A stretch of DNA of 13,509 bases, taken from assembly GCA_004524595.1 (NCBI GenBank), contig SDOA01000111.1:1-13509 (forward strand). Direction: 5' to 3'. A program made the position numbers and the translations under genes. The notes under the pieces were generated by a model, which had not been told where the DNA came from, searched no databases, and was given only the letters and a program-made list of their open reading frames with translations. Below are positions 1 through 6,881 of this stretch, in pieces (positions within the stretch are counted from its first letter, which is position 1; each line of letters begins with the position of its first letter). Source of the DNA: Candidatus Thorarchaeota archaeon (lineage in GTDB: Archaea; Asgardarchaeota; Thorarchaeia; Thorarchaeales; Thorarchaeaceae).

Positions 1-1
1 C

Positions 2-1756
2 CTCTCTCAGCTGGTGGAATTCGATGACCCAGGTTACATCGAAGAGCAATTGACAGCTGCTGTCAAAGCAGCAGAAGAGATGCGGCTGAAATATCGAAGT
101 AAGATAGAATCTTTTCAAGCAAAAGAACTTCTAGATATGCTTGAATCAGTTAATGAGTTCGAGCTTCAATATGAAGGACCAATTGTCTACGCAAGACTCA
201 TTTACTCTGCAGACATGAATACTGATATTGCTAAGAAACTCTACGATAAATACAGAAATTCTTATGCTCTCTTGTCACAATCACTTGCTTTTATGGAAAT
301 TGAGCTTGGAAAACTTCTTTCAAAGAATCCTGATATCCTGCATGACCCTATCTTGAGTGAATACAAACATAGTCTAGAGAAGATTAAGATAAAAATACCT
401 CACATGCTCTCAGAAGAGGAAGAACAGGTAATTATTGCAAAAGATAAGAACGGGATAAGAGCATGGTCTCTTTTGCAGGGCGATTGGTTAGCAACAAGAA
501 ACTATGAGATTGAAATTGATGGTGAAAAAAAGACACTACCATATGGAGAAATAATTGGTCTATACGAACATCCTGACCGTGAATTGAGAAAACGCGCTCA
601 TAAAATTGTATATAGTGGACTTGGTGAAGATGATATAGTTTGGTCCTCTGCTCTTCGGGCGGTCTGCTCTGATCATCTAACAATGTGTGAACTACGCAAA
701 TGGCCATCTCCTATGACTCAGAGTTACGTTGCAAACGATGTAGATGAAGAGACCATAAACGCTCTTATGAATACTATAGAGAAAAATGTTGGAACTTACC
801 AGAATTATCTACGACTCAAGGCGAAAGCCATGGGGCTTGAAAAACTTGGGAATTGGGATATTGATGCTCCTTTACCCAATTCTCCTAGTAAGAAGTATTC
901 CTGGGAAGAAGCGAGAGAAATAATTGTCAACGCTTATACAGATTTTGATCCAATTATCGGTCAATGGATGGATGAGATGTATGAACGACGTCATATTGAT
1001 GCAGAAGTACGTTCTGGAAAAAGATCCGGTGCATTCTGCGCGACTTGGCATTCAGGTAATAGCGCATACATCCTTCAAAGTTTCAATGGCGTAATTGGTG
1101 ACCTCTTTACTTCAGCTCACGAGCTAGGTCATGCAATGCATGCATACCTTGGCACAAGGGCTCAAAAACCACATAATTATGAAATAGGTAGCTGTATTGC
1201 TGAAACCGGTTCAATCTTTGGTGAACTTCTTCTCGCAGAGAAAATGTTAGCACAGGATATATCTAAAGCTGAGAAACAGGCAATTCTTGCTTCAATTCTT
1301 GATGGTTTCGGCGGAGCTGCCTTTCAGGTTTCAACAAGAGTCTGGTTTGAAACCATGCTCTATGAAGCACTAAAGAAAGGTAAATTCTTAGATGGTGTAA
1401 CAATCTCGGATCTATGGGTAAATGCTCGAGATACGATGTATGGAGATGCTGTGGAGTGGCTACCAGAAATGAAGTGGTGGTGGACAATGAAGCTTCACTT
1501 CTTTATTGCTAACTATCGATATTACAATTACCCATATGTCTATGCACAGCTCTTTGTCTATGCAATGTATAAGCTGTATAAAGAGCAGGGGACGGAGTTC
1601 GTGCCCAAATTAAAGACATTACTGTCAGCAGGTTCCAGCAGGTCTCCACGAGACCTCGCTTCAGATATCGGTTTTGATATAACTACAGAGGAGTTCTGGC
1701 AGAAAGGAATAGACCAGTTTTCTGAATTCATACAAATGTTTGAAGAAACAATTTAG
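2..1756 (+). CDS. M3-family zinc oligoendopeptidase (PepF-like), 5' end cut by window edge
   Basis: Metallopeptidase that would cleave short peptides in the cytoplasm. Numbering runs from the GTG at base 14. HELGH is at residues 369-373, giving two zinc-binding His and the catalytic Glu. Glu397 in CIAETGSIFGE is the expected third zinc ligand, about 24 residues later as in M3 enzymes. The C-terminal aromatic run around residues 501-510 (NYRYYNYPYVY) matches the substrate-binding tyrosine region of PepF/M3B proteins. The frame stays open to the left edge, and the codons before the GTG read L-S-Q-L. M3 oligoendopeptidases usually begin with a W-D-L-x-x-L motif, so I infer the real start lies a little upstream of the window and the GTG is internal. 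About 580 residues are visible, near the usual 560-600. The family call is secure; peptide specificity cannot be read from sequence. Confidence 0.95.
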   Translation, partial: LSQLVEFDDPGYIEEQLTAAVKAAEEMRLKYRSKIESFQAKELLDMLESVNEFELQYEGPIVYARLIYSADMNTDIAKKLYDKYRNSYALLSQSLAFMEIELGKLLSKNPDILHDPILSEYKHSLEKIKIKIPHMLSEEEEQVIIAKDKNGIRAWSLLQGDWLATRNYEIEIDGEKKTLPYGEIIGLYEHPDRELRKRAHKIVYSGLGEDDIVWSSALRAVCSDHLTMCELRKWPSPMTQSYVANDVDEETINALMNTIEKNVGTYQNYLRLKAKAMGLEKLGNWDIDAPLPNSPSKKYSWEEAREIIVNAYTDFDPIIGQWMDEMYERRHIDAEVRSGKRSGAFCATWHSGNSAYILQSFNGVIGDLFTSAHELGHAMHAYLGTRAQKPHNYEIGSCIAETGSIFGELLLAEKMLAQDISKAEKQAILASILDGFGGAAFQVSTRVWFETMLYEALKKGKFLDGVTISDLWVNARDTMYGDAVEWLPEMKWWWTMKLHFFIANYRYYNYPYVYAQLFVYAMYKLYKEQGTEFVPKLKTLLSAGSSRSPRDLASDIGFDITTEEFWQKGIDQFSEFIQMFEETI

Positions 1757-1788
1757 GCAAGAGTTTCTACTCTTGCCATATTTTCTCT
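1756..1788 (+). terminator. Hairpin plus T-rich tail ending the peptidase gene
   Basis: GGCAAGAG (1756-1763) and CTCTTGCC (1770-1777) form a perfect 8-bp stem around a 6-base loop, followed by ATATTTTCTCT. The stem begins on the last base of the TAG stop codon. The gene on the other strand ends at 1818, so the hairpin may serve both convergent genes. Archaeal termination depends mainly on T-tracts, so the role of the stem is inferred. Confidence 0.6.
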
Positions 1789-1817
1789 CAATGAGCGAAA
1801 TTAAGAAAGTTGATTTA

Positions 1818-2108
1818 TCATTCTTTCTTCTTTATGAAGAATAAATAGACTGACTGATCATTGTCATCAACGATGACACCATAATCAATTCCTTCCATGA
1901 GATTGATGTGCAATTTCAATTCCTGTATTGCATCATTCTGATCCTTATGGAGATGTAGAAAATCAATGAGAAACTTTAGACTGACTGCTACATCTTTGTC
2001 CAACATCTCCTTGATCATTGATTGCAGACGGTCTCTGACTTTCATATCTATCTGAGTATTTGATTCTTTAAGTTCTAAAATTCTCTTTGTATGTTTCCGC
2101 CATTCCAA
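1818..2108 (-). CDS. Small helical hypothetical protein (96 aa)
   Basis: I do not recognise this protein. It is highly charged and mostly helix-like through about residue 70 (for example DRLQSMIKEMLDKDV). A short, more strand-like tail follows (YGVIVDDNDQSVYLFFIKKKE). It has no signal peptide, membrane segment or cysteine pair. The TTG start is supported by GGTGAT at 2114-2119, five bases upstream and complementary to the archaeal 16S rRNA tail, with an in-frame stop just beyond. The first in-frame ATG is codon 23 and would discard that site. The gene is convergent with the peptidase and divergent from the acetyltransferase. A cytosolic protein is likely; the function is unknown. Confidence 0.6.
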   Translation of the reverse strand: MEWRKHTKRILELKESNTQIDMKVRDRLQSMIKEMLDKDVAVSLKFLIDFLHLHKDQNDAIQELKLHINLMEGIDYGVIVDDNDQSVYLFFIKKKE

Positions 2109-2113
2109 GCAAA

Positions 2114-2119
2114 ATCACC
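2114..2119 (-). promoter_or_regulatory. Ribosome binding site GGTGAT deciding a TTG start
   Basis: Read on the minus strand, GGTGAT is followed by TTTGC and then TTG. It matches the GGTGAT end of the archaeal Shine-Dalgarno sequence at a spacing of five bases, which fixes the TTG at 2106-2108 as the likely start of the 96-residue protein. Confidence 0.55.
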
Positions 2120-2267
2120 ACTATGTTAGACGCATCAATCCCTAATCAATTTTAGCACTTATGAGGTTCGGAGATATATTAACGTAAAAAGGAAAGAATT
2201 GTAAGAATATGAGTAAGATGAATCATTATTGAAAAATATGTTGCATATGATTGTGTAAATTAGCTAC

Positions 2268-2280
2268 GTTTTAAAAAAAG
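2268..2280 (+). promoter_or_regulatory. Possible TATA-like box for the acetyltransferase gene
   Basis: GTTTTAAAAAAAG is the most TATA-like stretch in the divergent region 2109-2369. It would place transcription start near 2300 and give a leader of about 70 bases. A small inverted repeat, ATATG-TTG-CATAT at 2236-2248, lies just upstream. For the opposite strand, GATATATTAA at about 2173-2182 could serve the 96-residue gene. All of this is pattern matching in an AT-rich spacer. Confidence 0.25.
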
Positions 2281-2369
2281 AGAATGAACGGACATGTCTA
2301 TCGATTAAGATACGATCTATCAATGTTGAGACCATAAACCTCTTGAGAGCATTGATTTTCAACCTTGTT

Positions 2370-3569
2370 ATGATAAAGGTTCGCGAAGCACGAGAAGAAG
2401 ATCGAAAATCAGCAGTCCGTGTAATGTGGAAGGCATTTGAGGCTCAACGTAATTATGCAGATGTTGAAAAAGAGGAATGGATTGAAAGATGGAATCATCC
2501 TGAGAATGAAGATTGGGCCTATATAGCCGTTGATGGGGATAAGGTTGTAGCTAACCTCTCTTTCTTCGCGAGTAAAGAGGATAACAATATCATCCGAGGA
2601 GTTCCACTTCGATTTGGTGGAGTCTGGGCAGTCGCGACTGACCCAGCATATCGGAACCGAGGTCTCATACGAGAATTATTCAAGGTATCTTTTCAACGGA
2701 TGCGCGAAGAGAAGATATATCTCTCGATTCTTGACCCTTTCAAGAGGTCTTACTACGAACAATTTGATTATGCACTAGGCGAGAAACGTGCAAGACATAT
2801 TTTCGCCAAGGAACAATTACGAACAGGTATAACTCGTGATGACATAACATATCGTGAACTCTCGGTAAATGATAATGATGTTCAAAAAGCAATTGAAGTA
2901 GAGAAATCAATGACTCGTTTTGGATCGCGATTCTGGTGTTCAAAGGACTATCTTACTAGTACAATCAAACGCGGTCATTTCTTCTTGTTTGAGACTGATA
3001 ATGAACCAGTGGGTACAGTTGCTTTTCATTTTGCAGAAAGGCACCCAATCTATAATCTTACAGTCGGAAACACTAGATACAAATATGATGAGGTCTTTCC
3101 ATCTATAGTTGAGTTAGTCAGTAATCATGCAGTGAACACAGCGAAGGTGACGTGGTATACAGACTATCAGACACCTGTCCGCCATTACATATCAGATTAC
3201 AGTATGACTGAATCTCAGATATATGGTTCAATGATGATGCGCGTGATAGATTTTATTGATTATTGTCATCATGTTAGCATTCCCAGGGAGGTTACTGAGA
3301 GAGTCATCCTCAAACTCGAAGATCAATTTTGCTCATGGAACTCGGGTACATATTCCTTGATTCCGAATGATGGACAGTTAGAGGTTGAACGAGTGGATCA
3401 AGAACCGGATCTAAGAGTAAATGCTTTTCAGCTCTCCAAGATTATTGGTGGTGTAAGTCCACCCATCATGTTGAGGTCGCTTAATGAGATTGAGTGCACA
3501 AGTGAAACAGCAAAGAATCTCGAAGCAATCTTTCCAAAGGACTATTTTGTTTCATATATTCGTTTCTAA
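2370..3569 (+). CDS. Eis-like GNAT N-acetyltransferase with SCP2-type C-terminal domain
   Basis: Acetyl-CoA-dependent N-acetyltransferase of the Eis type; the substrate is unknown. The N-terminal GNAT domain carries VATDPAYRNRGLIRELF (about residues 88-104), the acetyl-CoA pyrophosphate loop and following helix. YYEQFDY follows, where the tyrosine at about 129 aligns by eye with the catalytic Tyr of mycobacterial Eis (IYGRFGY). A divergent second GNAT-like region spans about 150-285. The last 100 residues look like the sterol-carrier-like Eis tail (WNSGTYSLIPNDG, then DLRVNAFQLSKIIGG). The protein ends in Phe, whose carboxylate acts in catalysis in Eis. I chose the ATG at 2370 because MIKVREA is a typical GNAT beginning; a TTG at 2343 would add nine residues. 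No clear ribosome binding site precedes either start. Length, about 400 residues, is normal for the family. Confidence 0.88.
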   Translation: MIKVREAREEDRKSAVRVMWKAFEAQRNYADVEKEEWIERWNHPENEDWAYIAVDGDKVVANLSFFASKEDNNIIRGVPLRFGGVWAVATDPAYRNRGLIRELFKVSFQRMREEKIYLSILDPFKRSYYEQFDYALGEKRARHIFAKEQLRTGITRDDITYRELSVNDNDVQKAIEVEKSMTRFGSRFWCSKDYLTSTIKRGHFFLFETDNEPVGTVAFHFAERHPIYNLTVGNTRYKYDEVFPSIVELVSNHAVNTAKVTWYTDYQTPVRHYISDYSMTESQIYGSMMMRVIDFIDYCHHVSIPREVTERVILKLEDQFCSWNSGTYSLIPNDGQLEVERVDQEPDLRVNAFQLSKIIGGVSPPIMLRSLNEIECTSETAKNLEAIFPKDYFVSYIRF

Positions 3570-3603
3570 ACCCAATTGGTTGTGGTCAGATGTACATACC
3601 ACT

Positions 3604-3924
3604 TTAATCAATATCGTTGTAGGTCTTTTCAGAGAGGTCAACGAAGAAAGTTTCTTTGCCACAAGATGAACATAGAGAACTTGTTCCCTCTAGTTTTTCA
3701 GAGCAGTGAATGCAATACCGTGTTTATCAAAAACCATATCATTGAGGTCAGTGCTCTACTATAATCCTGTCTATGCAATGAAACACTCAGATACGCGCGG
3801 CTATACCGTATTCAGGATCTAGTTCGACAGCTTTCTTGATTGCATATTCGGCTTTCTCAAGGAACTCTCATTGAATATATGAGAGGTCCATATCAAAGAA
3901 TTTGAAGCTTTGAATTTTCGAAAT
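3604..3924 (-). pseudogene. Decayed TPR-like plus zinc-ribbon protein gene
   Basis: No intact gene fits the 440-base gap, but the minus strand holds protein-like pieces in different frames. Bases 3871-3924 read KFFDMDLSYIQ and then hit TGA (3868-3870). Bases 3790-3867 continue in the same frame as EFLEKAEYAIKKAVELDPEY plus GIAARI, with the A-x-x-L-D-P-x-Y pattern of a TPR repeat, then another TGA (3787-3789). After a frame change, LNDMVFDK is readable near 3723-3746. After a second shift, bases 3604-3717 encode a clean ribbon: CIHC and CSSC separated by ten residues, then GKETFFVDLSEKTYNDID and a TAA stop. Two stops and at least two frame changes argue for a real pseudogene rather than one sequencing error. 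The ancestral protein probably had TPR repeats and a C-terminal zinc ribbon. Nothing else was seen in the gap except a C-run near 3943-3948 and a weak hairpin at 3973-3986. Confidence 0.6.
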
Positions 3925-4012
3925 CTATTATCCATCACATTCGCCCCCCGCTCTAAGTAATAAGTGTGATAGGATTGATAGCAATCACTAGTAGATGTTG
4001 TCTTTTCTGCAA

Positions 4013-4318
4013 CTAGGTGTATGAACCAAACTCATATTGAATGTTATGGGTCTTCAGCAGATTGATGAAACTAGTAACAAGTTTGGTATTTTCAGAATAT
4101 ATCGACTTTAGTAGAACCAACAGAAGTCTGTTTTTCTGGTTCTCTGGAACAACTACCCAGTACTCATAGTCCGCATCACCAAAATGCTCCAGGGGAATTT
4201 CTCCGATATCTTGTCCAGATATAATGAGACTTCCCTCCGCATCAATCTCAGCATCAATATGCACTGAAGTAGGTCCTCTGATGTCAACCAGATTTACTTT
4301 TAGCTCCTTGTCATTCAT
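4013..4318 (-). CDS. Small hypothetical protein (101 aa) downstream of the Rab-like GTPase
   Basis: I cannot assign a named family. The N-terminal half looks strand-rich (LVDIRGPTSVHIDAEID, then LIISGQDIGEIPLEHFGDA). The C-terminal half looks helical (RLLLVLLKSIYSENTKLV, then FINLLKTHNIQYEF). It is acidic and soluble, with no cysteines. The start is the ATG at 4316-4318, because GGTGA lies exactly five bases upstream. The GTG three codons earlier is part of that ribosome binding site, so a GTG start is less likely. It follows the GTPase gene on the same strand after 56 bases, so the two may be co-transcribed. A functional link to the GTPase is inference from position only. Confidence 0.6.
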   Translation of the reverse strand: MNDKELKVNLVDIRGPTSVHIDAEIDAEGSLIISGQDIGEIPLEHFGDADYEYWVVVPENQKNRLLLVLLKSIYSENTKLVTSFINLLKTHNIQYEFGSYT

Positions 4319-4323
4319 CTTGT

Positions 4324-4328
4324 TCACC
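4324..4328 (-). promoter_or_regulatory. Ribosome binding site GGTGA deciding an ATG start
   Basis: On the minus strand GGTGA is followed by ACAAG and then ATG. The GTG inside this site is in frame and could be mistaken for the start codon, but the five-base spacing to the ATG matches the site at 2114-2119. Confidence 0.55.
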
Positions 4329-4374
4329 TAATCATTAGTCTATATGAGGAATAATCAGATTGGAATTAAGTAAG

Positions 4375-4956
4375 TTACTTTTTCTCTGCCTTGCTTGCAG
4401 CTTCCTCTGAAATAAGAATCCTGGTTAATTCAGTGAATGCTTCTTGTATGTTCTCCCCAGTCTTCGCACTCGTTTCAAGAAAGACTGTAGGTATTTCTAA
4501 TCTTTCTGCAACCATTTCACTGAATCTTTTACCTTCTTCAGTGGTAACCTCATGATGGTGAACTTCTTCAGCTCGTAGATCAATCTTATTTGCTAGAATT
4601 GCTGTTGGAGGTATGGTCTGATTATATTTGAACGACTCGACCAACCACCACGTTAAATTATCAAAGGTTTCTCGATTAACAACTGAATAGACCAATATGA
4701 GTGCGCTACAACCCTGATAGTAATGTTTCCTGACACGTTCAAAACCGGTCTGTCCTGCAAGGTCCCAGATAACAAGGCGAACAGTCTTATTATCTACCTG
4801 AACATATTTTTGTGCAAAGTCAACACCAATTGTTGCAATATGGCTAGTAATGAAACCTTTGCCAAGATAGTTGCGTCGCACACTCGTTTTACCGACTGCT
4901 CCATCACCTATTAGAACTACTTTAAACATCATTTCTTTAGGAGATTTGGAGCTCAA
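4375..4956 (-). CDS. Rab/Ras-like small GTPase
   Basis: GTP-binding switch protein with the full Ras-superfamily motif set. The P-loop GDGAVGKTS is at residues 17-25, switch I Thr42 is in ATIGVDF, WDLAGQ at 64-69 carries the catalytic Gln69, NKID is at 123-126 and ETSAK at 161-165. IGVDF and the YYQG...LVYSVVNRETFDNL stretch are closest to Rab-family signatures. The loop after Gln69 reads TGFERV, where Rabs usually have ERF. The C-terminus (SKAEKK) has no cysteine, so lipid anchoring by Rab- or Ras-type prenylation is not possible. Expanded Rab-like GTPases are a hallmark of Asgard archaea. The start used is a TTG with GAGG about ten bases upstream. ATGs at codons 9 and 10 are the alternative and would begin MMFKVVLIGD or MFKVVLIGD with no ribosome binding site. 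Upstream bases 4985-5010 are AT-rich (GAATATATTTC on the minus strand) and may hold its promoter. Effectors and cellular role are unknown. Confidence 0.93.
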   Translation of the reverse strand: MSSKSPKEMMFKVVLIGDGAVGKTSVRRNYLGKGFITSHIATIGVDFAQKYVQVDNKTVRLVIWDLAGQTGFERVRKHYYQGCSALILVYSVVNRETFDNLTWWLVESFKYNQTIPPTAILANKIDLRAEEVHHHEVTTEEGKRFSEMVAERLEIPTVFLETSAKTGENIQEAFTELTRILISEEAASKAEKK

Positions 4957-5167
4957 CGTAATTATTCCTCATAACCTGAAATTCTAAATTAATTAAGAAA
5001 TATATTCAATTATAATAATATTCATGCGGTATAAATCGTATATTCTTTCTATTGTGTTCGCGAATTGTGCCAAGCTATTTTACGGAATATTGATCTGGGT
5101 CTTCCAGAGTCTACTAATTTAAAGGAGAGCGTATAAAGGAGCAGTTGTTAGGATGCATTTTCTATTT

Positions 5168-6673
5168 CTAGAGAATATCCTCATAACAGCGTTCGTCGTA
5201 ATAATTGCATTCTTCTTTGTCATGATTAGTATAATACACCTGTGCAAAGAAGGGATTTCGTTTGGCTATTTCATCATAGTTCCATGGAGGTGCTAAACAC
5301 TCAGGACACCAATGTCCTGCTTTTAGGACTAATGTTGGGCTGGCTTCGAACTCATGACTGAAGGCACAGCGCCAAACGAGTCTATCATTCATACCACCTC
5401 TCTCATCTGATAGACACTCACCTCCTCGATAAATCGCTGCTGCTTTCATATCGTCAATAGTAAGGTCATCATCACTCTTTGTTTCATCATAACCATGGTC
5501 CAATAATATGGAATCTGCTGTCACATCTGGCATATCAGTGTTCCAATCTGGTATCTGCTTCCATTTCTCATACGAACCCCAGAAAGCTGAGATACGTCCT
5601 CTATTGTTAGTTTTAATCCAATTCATCGTTCCATCTTTACCGCAGACCATCTTCTTAATGAAGAGTCGTTTTATGAGACCTGTTGGCACTACCTTTGCTA
5701 TCCTCATATACCAAGGAGCAGCATATCGTACTTGCTCAATATGGTCGTCTATGCTCTGACGCCAATGGCCAAGATATGCATTCAAAATATTGCTATCAAA
5801 GAACCAAGCACAGTGAAAATTCCGAGTGCAAAACCAATTGCGCTCCATTATCTTTCGATAGTCCCCAAGGCCAAAGACCTTCATCATTCGATCTATGTAC
5901 TGGAAAAAGATGAACCTACAAGACGAACCCCCACCCATATTGTAAATTCTCCTCCAGAAATCCTCTGGAGTTTCTAAACATTGCACAAGACCATATCCCG
6001 CATCTTCAGCAGTAATCATCTCGATATGCTGATCAATTGGTTGATGAAACATGATAGGATCCATCAGACTCATTGCATCAGGGATAGCTATGTAGGTCTG
6101 CCTGAGAGACACCCAGTATTTCAGCCCAGACTCGATAACAGCCCTTTCAGCTCGAATTTTAGTTGTTGCATAAAAATCATACACACTAGGTTTTAGAGGG
6201 TCTCCAGTTCGTACCCAGTAGATCGGAGCTAGTCTGTCACCGTAGATGGCTACAGATGAAACATAAACGAATTTTATCCTCTCAGCTCCATTCTCTTGAG
6301 CCTTTATGGCTCTAATAATGTTCTCAGTTCCACCGACATTGATTCTCTCAGCAAGGTCCGGATTATGATCTGCTGCCGGAGCAATGAAGGCTGCGGGATG
6401 AAGAACATAATCTACTCCCTCTACAGCTCTTAAAACGTCCTGATAGTTGCTGATATCTCCCCAGACAATTCTGAGACCCCTATTTTCCAGTTCCTCTTTC
6501 CCCTCTGAAGTAAGGGGATTCGTATGATTGTATTTCTTGAATGCCTTTACATTCGCTTTTGAAGGTCTTACTAATAGAACAATATCATATTTTGATCGTC
6601 TCTGCAATAACTCTTTGAATGCTTCTCCACCCATCGAACCTGATGCACCTGTTAACAGGACCGTAGATTTCAT
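5168..6673 (-). CDS. Extended SDR / NAD-dependent epimerase-like protein with C-terminal zinc module
   Basis: Probable NAD(P)-dependent oxidoreductase or epimerase; the substrate is unknown. The Rossmann fold opens with TGASGSMGG (residues 8-16). GDISNYQDV near 72-80 is the usual adenine-side motif, YVSS at 137-140 supplies the catalytic-type Ser, and Tyr168-x-x-x-Lys172 (YATTK) completes the SDR site. Standard extended SDRs end near residue 320-340. This one continues to 501. The tail carries Cys436, His440, Cys456 and Cys459 in a WRC-x3-H...GHWCPEC arrangement typical of small zinc-binding treble-clef or ribbon modules. A conserved-looking PPWNYDEIAKRNPFFAQV segment and a Cys-rich acidic end follow. 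The ATG start directly precedes the Rossmann strand; no strong ribosome binding site is seen. It is divergently transcribed from the importer operon. The SDR assignment is secure; zinc binding is inferred from residue spacing. Confidence 0.88.
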   Translation of the reverse strand: MKSTVLLTGASGSMGGEAFKELLQRRSKYDIVLLVRPSKANVKAFKKYNHTNPLTSEGKEELENRGLRIVWGDISNYQDVLRAVEGVDYVLHPAAFIAPAADHNPDLAERINVGGTENIIRAIKAQENGAERIKFVYVSSVAIYGDRLAPIYWVRTGDPLKPSVYDFYATTKIRAERAVIESGLKYWVSLRQTYIAIPDAMSLMDPIMFHQPIDQHIEMITAEDAGYGLVQCLETPEDFWRRIYNMGGGSSCRFIFFQYIDRMMKVFGLGDYRKIMERNWFCTRNFHCAWFFDSNILNAYLGHWRQSIDDHIEQVRYAAPWYMRIAKVVPTGLIKRLFIKKMVCGKDGTMNWIKTNNRGRISAFWGSYEKWKQIPDWNTDMPDVTADSILLDHGYDETKSDDDLTIDDMKAAAIYRGGECLSDERGGMNDRLVWRCAFSHEFEASPTLVLKAGHWCPECLAPPWNYDEIAKRNPFFAQVYYTNHDKEECNYYDERCYEDIL

Positions 6674-6804
6674 CGTAATACTCTGAGAAAAAGCTCCTTA
6701 ATAATGATTCATCGAGTGGATGGACAAATTTAGTAATTGCAGAACTTATATTCGGCAAGAAGTGAAAGTACACTAGAGTGATAGCCTTTTTAGGCACTGT
6801 GTTA

Positions 6805-6813
6805 CAGTATAAG
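6805..6813 (+). promoter_or_regulatory. Probable TATA box of the nucleoside importer operon
   Basis: CAGTATAAG lies 77 bases before the binding-protein ATG. With the usual archaeal spacing of about 25 bases, transcription would begin near 6832. That falls in the palindrome at 6818-6835 and leaves a leader of about 50 bases with a good ribosome binding site. TTTACTTTATTAAT at 6850-6863 is a second AT-rich candidate but sits too close to the start codon. Confidence 0.4.
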
Positions 6814-6817
6814 TCTA

Positions 6818-6835
6818 AGTCAATAGCTATTGACT
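6818..6835. promoter_or_regulatory. Perfect 18-bp palindrome, candidate operator
   Basis: AGTCAATAGCTATTGACT equals its own reverse complement over all 18 bases. It sits directly after the TATA-like box and overlaps the predicted transcription start of the importer operon. A dimeric regulator bound here would block the start. No regulator gene is next to it, so its partner is unknown. Confidence 0.5.
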
Positions 6836-6881
6836 AGATAGCTTGCGGATTTACTTTATTAATCCGTAGGAGAGAACAAAC

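Noticed and set aside
3604..3720. Reading the zinc-ribbon segment as an intact small protein
   Set aside because: No start codon is available in that frame before two consecutive stops (3724-3729), and the upstream TPR-like pieces in other frames point to a broken longer gene.
3484..3764. Two plus-strand frames of about 61-62 codons over the acetyltransferase end and the gap behind it
   Set aside because: They overlap the acetyltransferase and the minus-strand pseudogene, have composition unlike a folded protein and lack ribosome binding sites. The minus-strand zinc-ribbon reading explains the region better.
3973..3986. GATTG-ATAG-CAATC hairpin downstream of the 101-residue gene
   Set aside because: The stem is five bases and no T-tract follows on the minus strand, so a terminator call is not supported.
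5153..5296. Plus-strand 47-codon hydrophobic frame (MHFLFLENILITAFVV...) preceded by two AAAGGAG repeats
   Set aside because: It lies antisense over the C-terminus of the epimerase, whose Tyr/Glu/Asn-rich end gives hydrophobic codons on the other strand. The AAAGGAG spacing is long, and no independent sign of coding is seen.
6585..6797. Minus-strand 70-codon frame over the start of the epimerase and the intergenic region
   Set aside because: It overlaps the Rossmann-fold coding start in another frame and crosses the probable promoter region, so it is a shadow frame.
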